Source of the DNA: Bacillus sp. DNRA2 | GTDB lineage: Bacteria; Bacillota; Bacilli; Bacillales; Cytobacillaceae | Assembly (NCBI RefSeq): GCF_012843265.1 | Contig: NZ_JABAIT010000021.1 | Span: forward strand, 1 to 64,000 | DNA length: 64,000 nt | Direction: 5' to 3' | In this document: piece by piece, positions 25,584-35,877 of the stretch | Layout of the letters: each line of letters begins with the position of its first letter | Position numbering within the stretch: the stretch's first letter is position 1 | Notes under the pieces: model-generated | Databases searched by the model: none | What the model saw: only the letters and a program-made list of their open reading frames with translations | What the model was told of the DNA's origin: nothing | Translations under genes and position numbers: made by a program

Positions 25584-26249
25584 GATTATCTCTCCTTCAT
25601 TCATTTTCATTAAATTTTTATATGGTGCTTGTCGCCCAAGGCTACCCGCCTTGCACTTTTTATATAGATACATTAACTTCATGGTTAAAGTAATAAATAT
25701 TGAAGTTGTTCCTGTTATTAGTTTTTACGCTCTGAAAGGTATAAATCCGTGTTACTAAATCACTTATTATATAATAACAGGTTTTTCATTTTTTTTCTTG
25801 CCTTAACAAATTATTCATGGGAAGGAATAACAGGGATGGGCTTCCAAGGAATGTTAAATAGGTGTTATTTTACAAATGTACAACAAGGAAGAAGCCCTTC
25901 GCAAGTTTGAAGGGCTCAAAAAGCACTAAGCGATTGATTTTTTTCGAAGTAAATCTTTCCACTGTTTTAAGAGCTTCTGTCTTAGCTTCTTCAACATAGT
26001 GGATCATCTCCTCACTTCCTATTTTAAACCATCCTTGTCCATTGTAAAGTAGTTATAGATTATTTATTAAAATGGCGTTTAGATATTTCCTTTTACTAGT
26101 ATATGTTTAAACTACAATAATTTATCATTTGTAATTATGGAAGAAATACCCTAATCTTTCTTAGTATGATAAACATTTAGGGTTAGAAAAATTAACCAAG
26201 CTGTGTTTTAATGTTATTTTAGTATTTTTATTCAGCAGGAGGAGACCTA
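25584..26249. other. 666-bp intergenic region with one small ORF
   Basis: It holds the rpoY-rnjA leader (hairpin 25637-25653), AT-rich DNA, a GC-rich stem AGCCCTTC / GAAGGGCT (about 25894-25918), a 23-aa ORF on the minus strand (25926-25997) and the ykrA upstream region. No clear sigma-A promoter could be fixed. No other gene is seen. Confidence 0.6.
25926..25997 (-). CDS. Putative 23-aa cationic amphipathic small protein
   Basis: ATG 25997 to TAG 25926. The peptide begins MLKKLRQKLLKQ and ends DLLRKKSIA, with a Trp at residue 13, about nine Lys/Arg and one Asp. Hydrophobic residues recur every three to four positions, as in an amphipathic helix. GAGGAGATGATCCACT gives a good ribosome site, and a GC-rich stem (AGCCCTTC/GAAGGGCT) lies 8-32 bp past the stop. 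Not recognised. Possibilities are a membrane-binding small protein, a leader peptide or a small toxin; chance cannot be excluded at this length. Confidence 0.5.
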   Translation of the reverse strand: MLKKLRQKLLKQWKDLLRKKSIA

Positions 26250-27023
26250 ATGATGAAGGAAATCATCTTTTTTGATATTGACGGTACAATTTTAAATCAT
26301 GATAAACAAATTCCGTCAAAAACCAAGCAAGCAATCAAAGACTTGAGGGAACAGGGACATTTTGTGGCAATTGCTACAGGACGAGCGCCATTTATGTTTG
26401 AGGAATTAAGACAAGAGTTAGAAATTGATTCATATGTCAGCTTCAATGGTCAGTTTGTCGTTTTTGAAAATAAATTACTTTATCACAATCCCTTAAACAA
26501 AGAAGAATTACATCGATTACACCAATACTCGAATAATTTGGATCACCCTCTTGTTTTTATGAACCAAGAGTCGATGAAATCAAGTGTACCACACCATCGT
26601 TATATTGAAGAAAGTATGAAAACCCTACAATTTTCTCATCCGGAGCATGATGATCTTTTTTATCAAGATAAACACATATTCCAGTCATTATTATTTGTCG
26701 AGGAGCGAGAAGAATATTTATACGAAGGACGATTTCCTGATTTTCAGTTTGTGCGCTGGCATCCATTCTCAGTTGATGTAATCCCAAAGGGAGGCTCAAA
26801 AGCTGAGGGAATTAAGCGAATGGTAGATATACTTGGAATGAATATGAAGGATGTTTACGCATTTGGTGATGGTTTAAATGATATTGAGATGCTTCAGACA
26901 GTTGGAACTGGAGTGGTGATGGGGAATGCTAGTGATGAAGTAAAACAGCATGGAAACTTTATTACGAAGCCTGTCGATGAAGATGGGATTTGGTTTGGCT
27001 TAAAGGAGCTAGGACTAATTTAA
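26250..27023 (+). CDS. ykrA: HAD-superfamily Cof-type phosphatase YkrA
   Basis: A 257-aa haloacid dehalogenase-type hydrolase with Cof-like (C2B) cap. Motif I is FFDIDGTIL, motif II ATGRAP, motif III Lys in PKGGSKAEGI, motif IV FGDGLNDIEM. It dephosphorylates small phosphorylated metabolites; B. subtilis YkrA is the same length. GGAGGAGACCTA precedes two adjacent ATG codons; either could serve. Confidence 0.9.
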   Translation: MMKEIIFFDIDGTILNHDKQIPSKTKQAIKDLREQGHFVAIATGRAPFMFEELRQELEIDSYVSFNGQFVVFENKLLYHNPLNKEELHRLHQYSNNLDHPLVFMNQESMKSSVPHHRYIEESMKTLQFSHPEHDDLFYQDKHIFQSLLFVEEREEYLYEGRFPDFQFVRWHPFSVDVIPKGGSKAEGIKRMVDILGMNMKDVYAFGDGLNDIEMLQTVGTGVVMGNASDEVKQHGNFITKPVDEDGIWFGLKELGLI

Positions 27024-27037
27024 TTAATGTATGGATG

Positions 27038-27073
27038 GAAAAAGCCGACGCCAAATGGTGTCAGGCTTTTTCT
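27038..27073. terminator. Bidirectional terminator between ykrA and defB
   Basis: Stem AAAAAGCC with GGCTTTTT, extended by GACGCC/GGTGTC around an AAAT loop; T-runs on both strands. Confidence 0.88.
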
Positions 27074-27108
27074 ATCTATATCGCTGTATGAGACTTCCAC
27101 TGAGAAGT

Positions 27109-27663
27109 TTAGCGTTGAATTTCAAGCGCGTTTTCTGGGCGGAAGTAGGGGTCTTGCTTATTAATATGGTCATAGAACATAATCCCGTTTACATGATCGA
27201 TTTCATGCTGGAATACGATAGCAGGCATACCCTTTAATCTTAATTGAATTTCTTTGCCGTCGATATCGTAGGCCCTTACAGTGATACGTGCATGTCTTGG
27301 GACAAAACCTGGAATGGCCTCATCGACTGATAGGCACCCTTCGCCTGACGATAAATAGGCTTGCTCAACAGAATGGCTGATAATTTTGGGATTAAATAAA
27401 GCGTAGCTGTATAATTTGTCTTTGTCACCCAGAACGTGGATTGCAATCATTTTTTTTGAAACATTAATTTGTGGGGCAGCAAGGCCGATTCCGGGGCGTA
27501 GGTTATATTTAGCTGCAATTTCAGGATTTTGGCTGTTTTGAACAAATTCCATCATACTGGTCAATATTTGTTTATCTTCCTCTGATGGAGGGAGTTGAAC
27601 GTCATCTGCGACTTTTCTTAGTGTAGGATGGCCATCCCTAATGATATCATCCATGGTAAGCAT
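27109..27663 (-). CDS. defB: Peptide deformylase (DefB type)
   Basis: A 184-aa Fe/Zn deformylase that removes N-formyl groups from nascent proteins. The three motifs are present: [17 protein letters not shown] and [11 protein letters not shown] (HExxH), as in Gram-positive type II enzymes, which carry an insertion between motifs 1 and 2. GGAGTGTTAATAT precedes the ATG. In B. subtilis defB (ykrB) lies at the same place near ykyA and pdhA. Confidence 0.96.
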   Translation of the reverse strand: MLTMDDIIRDGHPTLRKVADDVQLPPSEEDKQILTSMMEFVQNSQNPEIAAKYNLRPGIGLAAPQINVSKKMIAIHVLGDKDKLYSYALFNPKIISHSVEQAYLSSGEGCLSVDEAIPGFVPRHARITVRAYDIDGKEIQLRLKGMPAIVFQHEIDHVNGIMFYDHINKQDPYFRPENALEIQR

Positions 27664-27796
27664 ATATTAACACTCCTAATCTTATTGTCCGTTACTTCAT
27701 CATTACCCATATGTTAAAAATTAACTATGTATGTAATATATCAAAGAATAAACGAAAAGTTAATTATTTATAACTATATGTCACGTTGGTGAATAT

Positions 27797-27820
27797 AGAA
27801 AAAGAGGAGACGAGTCTCCC
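27797..27820 (-). terminator. Terminator of the YjcZ-type gene
   Basis: Minus-strand stem around GGAGA / TCTCC with a short loop, then TCTTTTTC. Confidence 0.7.
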
Positions 27821-27838
27821 CCTTTCGCTAATTTGTGA

Positions 27839-27982
27839 TTAACAAAATGCACTACCAACAATAATTAATAAAATGAAGAGGACGACGATTAGAGCAAAAC
27901 ATCCTCCGAAGCCTACACCATGACCACCATAAGCAGGGTAGCAACAGCCGCCTCCGAATCCATATCCACTATAACCAAACAT
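27839..27982 (-). CDS. YjcZ-family sporulation peptide (47 aa)
   Basis: A 47-aa peptide: a Gly/Tyr-rich N terminus ([19 protein letters not shown]), then [22 protein letters not shown], a single C-terminal membrane segment. This is the standard pattern of YjcZ-type small sporulation proteins. GGGAGGTTTTCCT precedes the ATG at 27982. The function is unknown; family members are made during sporulation. Own terminator, between defB and ykyA. Confidence 0.85.
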   Translation of the reverse strand: MFGYSGYGFGGGCCYPAYGGHGVGFGGCFALIVVLFILLIIVGSAFC

Positions 27983-28188
27983 AGGAAAACCTCCCTGATT
28001 GTTATTCGTCTATTTGACGTTTACTATAAACTATGTATTTTAGCTAAATATGTGTAGGCCTGAGCCTATCGGGACACAAAGTTTCTCTCATTAGAATTCG
28101 ATTAAGAAACTGTGTTTTTATGGACTTAGCAACTATTGTAAAATGATTAGACAATCGATATAGTAAAAGTTAGTTAGGGGGTAGAAGT

Positions 28189-28848
28189 GTGTTGAAGAAA
28201 CGGAAATTCATCTTCATGATACTCATGGCAATGGGGCTTTTGTCATTAAGCGGTTGTATTGGGGAAAAGCCAGAACAGGAAATGTTTAATATTCTCGAGG
28301 ATGTCGCAAAAGCTGAAAAAGGTTTTGAAGACCAACAAAAACCACTTGTTGAGCTTGAGACGCAGGAAAGAGAGCTCTATCAGAAGATAATGTCGTTAAA
28401 GAGCGATCAGCATGATGAAATTGTAAAGCTTTCAGATGAGGCACTGGTTATTGTTTCCAAGCGTAAAGACCATATTAATCAGGAGAAGGAAAGTATCGAT
28501 GCGTCGAAACAGAAATTTAAAACGATCTCTCCACTTGTAGGTAAATTGAAGGATGAGGACTTAAAATCAGAAGCAAAAAAACTGATCAAAACCATGGAAA
28601 AACGGTATGAAATACATAATGAACTTTATGATCAGTATCAATTGGGAATAAAGTATGATACTGAGCTATACGAGATGCTAAAAAATAAAGATGTTTCTTT
28701 AGAGACACTGGAGGAACAGGTAAATAAAATCAATAAAACATACGATCAAGTTTTAACTACCAATGATGAGTTTAATGGAAAAACGAGTGAATATAACAAC
28801 CTTAAGCTTTCATTTTACAAAAAAGCTGGCTTTAACGTTTCGAAATAA
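28189..28848 (+). CDS. ykyA: Cell-wall-binding-type lipoprotein YkyA
   Basis: A 219-aa lipoprotein: signal peptide with lipobox LSGC (Cys about residue 23), then a long helical, Lys/Glu-rich body likely to form a coiled coil. It corresponds to B. subtilis YkyA, annotated as a putative cell-wall binding lipoprotein, upstream of pdhA. GTG start (followed by TTG) behind AGGGGGTAGAA. Ends at a strong terminator. Confidence 0.88.
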   Translation: MLKKRKFIFMILMAMGLLSLSGCIGEKPEQEMFNILEDVAKAEKGFEDQQKPLVELETQERELYQKIMSLKSDQHDEIVKLSDEALVIVSKRKDHINQEKESIDASKQKFKTISPLVGKLKDEDLKSEAKKLIKTMEKRYEIHNELYDQYQLGIKYDTELYEMLKNKDVSLETLEEQVNKINKTYDQVLTTNDEFNGKTSEYNNLKLSFYKKAGFNVSK

Positions 28849-28860
28849 TAATTGATTGAT

Positions 28861-28889
28861 AATCGGCCGATTTAGGCCGATTTTTTTTT
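28861..28889 (+). terminator. Terminator of ykyA
   Basis: Stem AATCGGCC / GGCCGATT, loop GATTTA, nine T. Confidence 0.94.
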
Positions 28890-29069
28890 GCCTTCATACA
28901 TATATGTAGAAGGGTTAAATGTAATTTTTTGCAAAAAAAGTAATTTTTGTTACTGTGTTATATCAATCTATTCTCAAGTGCGTTTTTGTAATACAGGTGC
29001 AATAAACTAGTGATACAGAACTTAATTTGATAAATGTGTATAAAATGTGAAAAGTAATAAACAATATGT

Positions 29070-29098
29070 TTGACTTGTTTATTAGGGTGTTGTAAACT
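29070..29098 (+). promoter_or_regulatory. Candidate sigma-A promoter of pdhABCD
   Basis: TTGACT, 17-bp spacer, TAAACT. Would give a leader of about 180 nt. Confidence 0.5.
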
Positions 29099-29267
29099 TA
29101 AAAACGTAGAAATTAATTGTATTAGTTAAAAAAGAATAAATAATAATACAGATTTTTGATTCTCATTCTCATTCTTTGAGTTTAATGAATAATATTTAAT
29201 TAAGTTTGATGAGATTGGGTATCCTAATTCTGATATGGCTATGTTTAACAATTATTTCCCTGAATGA

Positions 29268-30398
<1,131 letters not shown>

Positions 30399-30401
30399 GC
30401 C

Positions 30402-31379
30402 ATGGCGCAAATGACAATGATTCAAGCAATTACGGATGCACTGCGCACTGAACTGCGTAATGACCCGAATGTGTTAGTGTTCGGTGAGGACGTTGGCGTA
30501 AACGGAGGTGTATTCCGTGCGACTGAAGGACTTCAAAAGGAATTCGGTGAAGAGCGTGTATTCGATACACCACTTGCGGAATCTGGAATCGGTGGTTTAG
30601 CGGTGGGTCTTGCTTTACAAGGTTATCGCCCTGTACCGGAAATACAATTCTTTGGGTTTGTCTTTGAAGTAATGGATTCAATTTCAGGACAATTAGCCCG
30701 CATGCGTTACCGATCAGGTGGACGGTATCATTCACCGGTAACCATTCGCTCACCATTTGGTGGGGGTGTTCATACACCCGATATGCACGCGGATAGTTTA
30801 GAAGGATTAATGGCACAACAACCAGGCTTAAAGGTTGTCATCCCATCAACACCTTATGACGCAAAAGGATTATTAATTTCATCCATTCGTGACAATGACC
30901 CAGTTATATTCTTGGAACACATGAAATTGTATCGCTCTTTCCGTCAGGAAGTACCTGAAGGGGAATATTCGATTCCTCTTGGTAAAGCTGATGTAAAACG
31001 GGAAGGTACTGACTTGTCTATTATTACTTATGGCGCAATGGTTCATGAGTCATTAAAAGCTGCGGATGAGTTAGCAAAGGAAGGCTATTCTGTGGAGGTC
31101 ATTGACCTTCGTACAATTGCTCCACTTGATATCGAAACAATCGTTGCTTCTGTCGAAAAGACAGGTCGTGCAATCGTTGTCCAAGAAGCACAAAAGCAAG
31201 CAGGTATTGCAGCGCAGGTTGTAGCAGAAATTAATGATCGAGCTATTTTAAGTCTTGAGGCACCGGTACTACGTGTGGCAGCTCCAGATACGGTATTCCC
31301 ATTCCCTCAAGCTGAAGCGGTTTGGTTGCCAAATTATAAAGATGTTATCGAAACATCAAAAAAGGTATTAACATTTTAA
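30402..31379 (+). CDS. pdhB: Pyruvate dehydrogenase E1 beta subunit
   Basis: A 325-aa partner of PdhA in the E1 heterotetramer. The transketolase-like Pyr domain ([33 protein letters not shown]) is followed by the C-terminal domain ([17 protein letters not shown]). Its ribosome site AAAGGAG lies in the last codons of pdhA. Confidence 0.98.
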   Translation: MAQMTMIQAITDALRTELRNDPNVLVFGEDVGVNGGVFRATEGLQKEFGEERVFDTPLAESGIGGLAVGLALQGYRPVPEIQFFGFVFEVMDSISGQLARMRYRSGGRYHSPVTIRSPFGGGVHTPDMHADSLEGLMAQQPGLKVVIPSTPYDAKGLLISSIRDNDPVIFLEHMKLYRSFRQEVPEGEYSIPLGKADVKREGTDLSIITYGAMVHESLKAADELAKEGYSVEVIDLRTIAPLDIETIVASVEKTGRAIVVQEAQKQAGIAAQVVAEINDRAILSLEAPVLRVAAPDTVFPFPQAEAVWLPNYKDVIETSKKVLTF

Positions 31380-31481
31380 ATAAATTTACGGAATTTCTGG
31401 GAGGATATAGAAGTCGGTAATTTTCAGGAATTCCTCATCCTATTTATCAGGACGGAAAATTTTTCTAGGAAGGTGAATCCA
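31380..31481 (+). other. 102-bp spacer between pdhB and pdhC
   Basis: Longer than the other pdh gaps (3 bp). Contains GGAATT repeats around a palindromic GGAATTCC and AGGAAGGTGAATCCA as the pdhC ribosome site. Could hold an internal promoter or processing site; not resolved by eye. Confidence 0.4.
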
Positions 31482-32801
31482 GTGGCGTTTCAATTTAGAT
31501 TGCCAGATATTGGTGAAGGTATTCACGAAGGCGAAATCGTGAAATGGTTTGTTAAGCCCGGCGATAAAGTCCAAGAGGACGATGTGTTGTGTGAGGTGCA
31601 AAATGATAAAGCGGTGGTGGAAATTCCTTCACCGGTTGCAGGAACTGTCGAAGAGGTACTCGTTAATGAAGGCACAGTTGCGACGGTAGGTCAAGTGTTA
31701 GTTACTTTTGATGCACCTGGATATGAAGACCTGCAGTTTAAGGGAGACGAACATGAAGAAGAGCCGAAGCAAGCTGAAGAGCCAAAAGCTGCTCCTGTAG
31801 CTCCTCCAGTGGCAGGTACAGATGCAAAGACAGTTTCAAATAGTCAACAATCAGAAGTTGGAGAGGAATCAAACCGCCGCATTATTGCCATGCCATCCGT
31901 GCGGAAGTATGCTCGTGATAAAGGTGTTGATATCCAGAAGGTATCTGGTTCTGGAAAGAATGGTCGAGTCACAAAAGAAGATATCGATGCTTTCTTAACC
32001 GGAGGAAATGCTGCTACGTCAGAATCAACGAGTCAAACAGCGGGAGTACCGGCTGTTCAGGAAACAGTGGCACCTAAAGCGACCATTCCACAGGGAGAAT
32101 ATCCTGAAACTCGTGAAAAAATGAGCGGTATTAGAAAAGCGATTGCTAAAGCAATGGTGAACTCTAAGCATACAGCTCCGCATGTTACCTTAATGGATGA
32201 AGTCGATGTAACATTGCTTGTATCAAGCCGTAAGAAATTTAAGGATATTGCAGCGCAAAAAGGAATTAAGCTTACATATCTTCCGTATGTAGTAAAAGCA
32301 TTAACAAGCGCGTTGCGAGAGTTCCCTGCGTTAAATACATCACTTGACGATGCTGCCGAGGAAATTATTCATAAACATTACTATAACATCGGAATTGCAG
32401 CTGATACGGAAAGAGGCTTGCTTGTTCCAGTAGTGAAAGATGCAGATCGTAAGTCCATTTTCAACATTTCAAACGAAATTAATGAGCTGGCAACAAAGGC
32501 TCGTGATGGAAAGTTGGCCCCTGATGAAATGAAGGGTGCATCTTGCACGATCTCTAATATTGGTTCAGCAGGTGGACAGTGGTTTACTCCAGTTATTAAC
32601 CATCCAGAGGTTGCGATTCTAGGCATTGGGCGAATTGCTGAAAAGCCAGTGGTAAAAAATGGTGAAATCGTTGTTGCTCCGGTCCTAGCTTTATCACTAA
32701 GCTTCGATCACCGTATGATTGATGGTGCAACTGCGCAAAATGCCTTGAACCATATTAAAAAATTATTAAACGATCCTGAACTATTGTTAATGGAGGCGTA
32801 A
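31482..32801 (+). CDS. pdhC: Dihydrolipoamide acetyltransferase, PDH E2
   Basis: A 439-aa E2 core protein. The N-terminal lipoyl domain carries the modified Lys in [14 protein letters not shown] (about residue 43); then an Ala/Pro/Glu linker, the E1/E3-binding domain ([17 protein letters not shown], about 138-175), a second linker and the catalytic domain with [10 protein letters not shown] at the C terminus. One lipoyl domain only, as in B. subtilis. GTG start at 31482, after AGGAAGGTGAATCCA. Confidence 0.97.
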   Translation: MAFQFRLPDIGEGIHEGEIVKWFVKPGDKVQEDDVLCEVQNDKAVVEIPSPVAGTVEEVLVNEGTVATVGQVLVTFDAPGYEDLQFKGDEHEEEPKQAEEPKAAPVAPPVAGTDAKTVSNSQQSEVGEESNRRIIAMPSVRKYARDKGVDIQKVSGSGKNGRVTKEDIDAFLTGGNAATSESTSQTAGVPAVQETVAPKATIPQGEYPETREKMSGIRKAIAKAMVNSKHTAPHVTLMDEVDVTLLVSSRKKFKDIAAQKGIKLTYLPYVVKALTSALREFPALNTSLDDAAEEIIHKHYYNIGIAADTERGLLVPVVKDADRKSIFNISNEINELATKARDGKLAPDEMKGASCTISNIGSAGGQWFTPVINHPEVAILGIGRIAEKPVVKNGEIVVAPVLALSLSFDHRMIDGATAQNALNHIKKLLNDPELLLMEA

Positions 32802-32804
32802 CAG

Positions 32805-34214
32805 ATGGTAGTAGGAGATTTTCCAATTGAAACAGATACTATCGTGATAGGAGCAGGACCAGGTGGTTATGTAGCAGCGATTCGCGCCGCTCAACTTGGT
32901 CAATCGGTAACGATCATTGAAAGAGGAGAACTAGGCGGTGTTTGTTTGAACGTTGGTTGTATTCCTTCAAAGGCGTTAATTTCTGCTGGACATAAATATG
33001 AAACGGCAAAACATTCTGAGACAATCGGAATTACTGCTGAGAATGTTAAAGTTGACTTCACAAAAGTTCAGACTTGGAAGGCAAGTGTTGTCAAAAAACT
33101 AACTGGTGGGGTTGAAGGGCTGCTAAAGGGGAATAAGGTTAGCATCGTTCGTGGTGAAGCATACTTAGTGGATGCAAATACACTACGAGTTATGGATGAA
33201 AATTCAGCTCAGACTTATACCTTTAAAAATCTCATTATCGCAACAGGATCACGTCCTATTGAATTACCAGCATTTAAATATTCAAACCGTGTTTTAGACT
33301 CGACTGGAGCTTTGGCTTTACAGGAAATTCCTAATAAAGTTGTCGTCATTGGCGGAGGTTATATCGGTACTGAGTTAGGAGGAGCATATGCAAACTTCGG
33401 AACTCAGGTAACGATTTTAGAGGGATTGGACGAAATTTTGGGCGGTTTTGAAAAGCAAATGTCAGCTCTAGTGAAAAAGAATTTAAAGAAAAAAGGGGCA
33501 GAAATCGTTACGAAGGCATTTGCTAAAGGCGTTGAGGAAACAGAAAATGGCGTCACCGTCAGATATGAAGTAAATGGTGAAGAAAAAACGGTAGAAGCTG
33601 ACTATGTGTTTGTGATGGTCGGTCGTCGTCCGAATACTGATGAGATGGGATTAGAGCAAATAGGTATTGATATATCTGACCGTGGCATTATCCAGGTTGA
33701 TAAGCAATGTCGCACAAATATCAGTAATATATATGCAATTGGTGATGTTGTGCCAGGACCGCCACTTGCCCATAAGGCGTCATATGAAGGAAAAATTGCT
33801 GCTGAAGCGATTGCGGGTCTTTCGTCAGAAATCGATTATTTGGCAATGCCGGCAGTTGTTTTCTCAGATCCGGAATTAGCTACTGTTGGTTACAGCGAAG
33901 CTCAAGCGAAGGAAGAGGGAATTGAGGTTGTTGCTGCGAAATTCCCGTTTGCTGCAAATGGTCGTGCGTTAGCATTAGATGCTACAGAGGGCTTTATGAA
34001 GCTAGTCACTCGCAAAGAAGATGGTTTAGTGATTGGTGCGCAAATTGCAGGTCCAAGTGCATCTGATATGATTGCTGAATTGGCATTAGCAGTCGAAACA
34101 GGAATGACAGCCGAAGACATTGCCATGACTATCCACGCCCATCCTACTCTTGGCGAAATTACAATGGAAGCGGCCGAAGTAGCACTAGGTCACCCAATCC
34201 ATATTATTAAATAA
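32805..34214 (+). CDS. pdhD: Dihydrolipoamide dehydrogenase, PDH E3
   Basis: A 469-aa flavoprotein that reoxidises dihydrolipoamide with NAD+. FAD motif [17 protein letters not shown], redox disulphide [19 protein letters not shown] motif [20 protein letters not shown], and the C-terminal HAHPTLGEI active-site His. GGAGGCGTAACAG precedes the ATG. Its stop is followed by compact repeat copy D and then the operon terminator. It probably also serves other 2-oxoacid dehydrogenase complexes, as is usual for Lpd. Confidence 0.98.
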   Translation: MVVGDFPIETDTIVIGAGPGGYVAAIRAAQLGQSVTIIERGELGGVCLNVGCIPSKALISAGHKYETAKHSETIGITAENVKVDFTKVQTWKASVVKKLTGGVEGLLKGNKVSIVRGEAYLVDANTLRVMDENSAQTYTFKNLIIATGSRPIELPAFKYSNRVLDSTGALALQEIPNKVVVIGGGYIGTELGGAYANFGTQVTILEGLDEILGGFEKQMSALVKKNLKKKGAEIVTKAFAKGVEETENGVTVRYEVNGEEKTVEADYVFVMVGRRPNTDEMGLEQIGIDISDRGIIQVDKQCRTNISNIYAIGDVVPGPPLAHKASYEGKIAAEAIAGLSSEIDYLAMPAVVFSDPELATVGYSEAQAKEEGIEVVAAKFPFAANGRALALDATEGFMKLVTRKEDGLVIGAQIAGPSASDMIAELALAVETGMTAEDIAMTIHAHPTLGEITMEAAEVALGHPIHIIK

Positions 34215-34218
34215 GAGA

Positions 34219-34316
34219 CTATGTTATAACAGAGTGCTGTTATTGTGCAAAGTTGATTGGAGTGGAAGGTGCGCGAAGCGCCTGTAACGGAAATCAACAG
34301 CCACGTTTAACACACT
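34219..34316 (+). repeat. Dispersed element, copy D (compact form) in the pdh 3' UTR
   Basis: About 98 bp, plus orientation, starting 4 bp after the pdhD stop and ending before the operon terminator. The core 34252-34298 (47 bp) keeps GTTGATT / AATCAAC and the G-rich GGAGTGGA / GTAACGGA loop, but the multi-arm middle is replaced by a single short hairpin AGGTGC-GCGAA-GCGCCT. It is flanked by decayed outer repeats. Confidence 0.85.
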
Positions 34317-34333
34317 AAGTAATAAAGTAGGAG

Positions 34334-34367
34334 GTCCTTTTCTTTGCGGAGAAAAGGACTTTTTTTG
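34334..34367 (+). terminator. Terminator of pdhABCD
   Basis: Stem GTCCTTTTC / GAAAAGGAC, loop TTTGCGGA, then eight T. Confidence 0.93.
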
Positions 34368-34468
34368 TATATATAGCTTGTTCATAAAATCTTTTCCGAA
34401 TGAAAATATCTTTCGTCAACTCATCATATAATGATGTAAACATGCCATGATTATAGGTAGGTAATGAG

Positions 34469-34732
34469 ATGAGAATGACAGGATATGTAGTGACTTTATT
34501 ACAATTAATCATTTGGAGTGGCTTTTCTGTGATTGAATGGCTTTCACATCATGACCAACCAGTATTTAATGGTTTAATGTTTGTTGTGTTTTTATATATA
34601 GCCTTTTTAGTTGGGAATTCATTAATTAAATCTACAAAAAAGACGGTACTCATTACGTTTATAAGCTTATGTATTTATTTTTCGATTCAATACATCTTAT
34701 CATTAATTCAAATAAGAACACCGTTTTTTTGA
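34469..34732 (+). CDS. Small three-segment membrane protein (87 aa)
   Basis: Not recognised. Three hydrophobic segments (VVTLLQLIIWSGFSVIEWL, GLMFVVFLYIAFLVGNSLI, TVLITFISLCIYFSIQYIL) separated by short charged loops; no conserved catalytic residues. GGTAGGTAATGAG is a modest ribosome site before the ATG. It stands alone between pdhD and the convergent DUF1885 gene. Confidence 0.6.
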   Translation: MRMTGYVVTLLQLIIWSGFSVIEWLSHHDQPVFNGLMFVVFLYIAFLVGNSLIKSTKKTVLITFISLCIYFSIQYILSLIQIRTPFF

Positions 34733-34751
34733 TAGCTCAATCATGTATATG

Positions 34752-34780
34752 AAAAAAGACGACCAATAGGGGTGGTCGTC
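34752..34780 (-). terminator. Terminator of the DUF1885 gene
   Basis: Stem GACGACCA / TGGTCGTC, seven-base loop, T6 on the minus strand. Confidence 0.9.
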
Positions 34781-34788
34781 AGTTCGAT

Positions 34789-35223
34789 TTATTTTCGTGG
34801 ATAGTGGTACATAACCCGTCCGTTAAACAAATGCAGCTCACCTTGAAGCTTTTTCGATAAGAATTTACAAAACTCATTTGCTTTACCCTTATCTCCAGCT
34901 GTTGCCTGTTCAGGTAGTGTAACTTGGATATACGTCTGCTCTCGTTCGGTACCATCCTCCTGTTTAACCACTTCTTGATCAATTCCGATTAAAATAGCAT
35001 AATAGCGATCTTGAGTTGCTGATAGATAAAACCATTTGCCCTGGCTGCTTTCGTGTTCTTTTATATCATAAGGAAAGGCTGAATATGCGTAATTCCAGTC
35101 CAGTTGATCCCCTGTTTTTGCGGTAATTTCTTTGTAATAATTAAAGTAGTTTTTTAGTTCCTCTGTTGTGATTGTTTGTGTTGTTGAAGCAGGAACAAGC
35201 TTAATATAAGCATTTTGTGCCAT
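34789..35223 (-). CDS. DUF1885 family protein
   Basis: A 144-aa soluble protein whose opening MAQNAYIKLVPASTTQT is characteristic of the DUF1885 family of Bacillaceae. A structural-genomics structure exists for a Geobacillus member, as I recall, but no function. GGGGGATTGGAAA precedes the ATG at 35223; seven upstream codons in frame lack a ribosome site. Confidence 0.8.
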   Translation of the reverse strand: MAQNAYIKLVPASTTQTITTEELKNYFNYYKEITAKTGDQLDWNYAYSAFPYDIKEHESSQGKWFYLSATQDRYYAILIGIDQEVVKQEDGTEREQTYIQVTLPEQATAGDKGKANEFCKFLSKKLQGELHLFNGRVMYHYPRK

Positions 35224-35335
35224 TTTCCAATCCCCCGGTTTCAAAATTAGTACTCATTTCCCTCTTATTATAACATGGGCTATTCAATAATGCCGAAACG
35301 AAGGGACTATCTTTATAATTTTCCAAAAAAATACA

Positions 35336-35364
35336 TTGAAAAAATAGAACATATAAGTTATAAT
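35336..35364 (+). promoter_or_regulatory. Sigma-A promoter of the DUF3055 gene
   Basis: TTGAAA, 17-bp spacer, TATAAT, about 50 bp before the ATG. Confidence 0.8.
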
Positions 35365-35413
35365 AAAATTCTAAATATTCAAAAAATAATTTATGGCTTG
35401 AGGGAGGTTTTTT

Positions 35414-35713
35414 ATGGTAATTTTCGAAAAGTTGTATGATGAATCAGAGAAGGTTAAAGTTCGGTTTGTAGGATTTACAACCGAATCCACGCGTTATGAT
35501 TTTGGGATTATTTACACCAATCTATTTTTTGGGAAGCCCCTCGTTGTCTGCATGCAAACAGGCCGCTCAGCTCTCCTCGACCCTAAAGACCTGGACAATA
35601 CAGAATATGTTAAGTCATCATTCAAAATTTCCGACGAACAGCAGGCATTGGATTTAGTTGAATTTTTCAGAAATACCTTGCCTGGAGTACCATTTGGACC
35701 TCAATATGAATAA
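35414..35713 (+). CDS. DUF3055-type hypothetical protein
   Basis: A 99-aa soluble protein. FEKLYDESEKVKVRFVGFTT and FGKPLVVCMQTGRSALL match what I remember of the DUF3055 family in Bacillaceae; function unknown. GGGAGGTTTTTT precedes the ATG, with a consensus promoter upstream and a terminator 7 bp past the stop, so monocistronic. Confidence 0.72.
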   Translation: MVIFEKLYDESEKVKVRFVGFTTESTRYDFGIIYTNLFFGKPLVVCMQTGRSALLDPKDLDNTEYVKSSFKISDEQQALDLVEFFRNTLPGVPFGPQYE

Positions 35714-35720
35714 TCAACAG

Positions 35721-35748
35721 ACAGACCTTTTTCAAAGGTCTGTTTTTC
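35721..35748 (+). terminator. Terminator of the DUF3055 gene
   Basis: Stem ACAGACCTTT / AAAGGTCTGT, short loop, TTTTT. Confidence 0.92.
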
Positions 35749-35823
35749 ATTGTGTTATACTAAACGCTTTATACTGTTTTTTGTTTACAGGGTATACCAA
35801 TATTTACTACTAAAAAAAGTTAA

Positions 35824-35834
35824 TGTGACATACA
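35824..35834 (+). promoter_or_regulatory. Putative CcpN operator 1 of SR1
   Basis: TGTGACATACA matches the published CcpN consensus TRTGHYATAYW at all 11 positions. It lies just upstream of the SR1 -35 box. CcpN represses sr1, gapB and pckA during glycolytic growth in B. subtilis. Confidence 0.7.
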
Positions 35835-35842
35835 AATTAGGC

Positions 35843-35871
35843 TTGAAATAACAATAGTGTTATATTATTAT
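35843..35871 (+). promoter_or_regulatory. Sigma-A promoter of SR1 with CcpN operator 2
   Basis: TTGAAA, 17-bp spacer, TATTAT. AGTGTTATATT at 35856-35866 matches the CcpN consensus at 10 of 11 positions and touches the -10. This gives start of transcription near 35878. Confidence 0.7.
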
Positions 35872-35877
35872 CAAATT

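Noticed and set aside
35757-35772. AAACGCTTTA as a cre site for SR1
   Set aside because: About three mismatches to the CcpA consensus; mentioned only as a weak resemblance.
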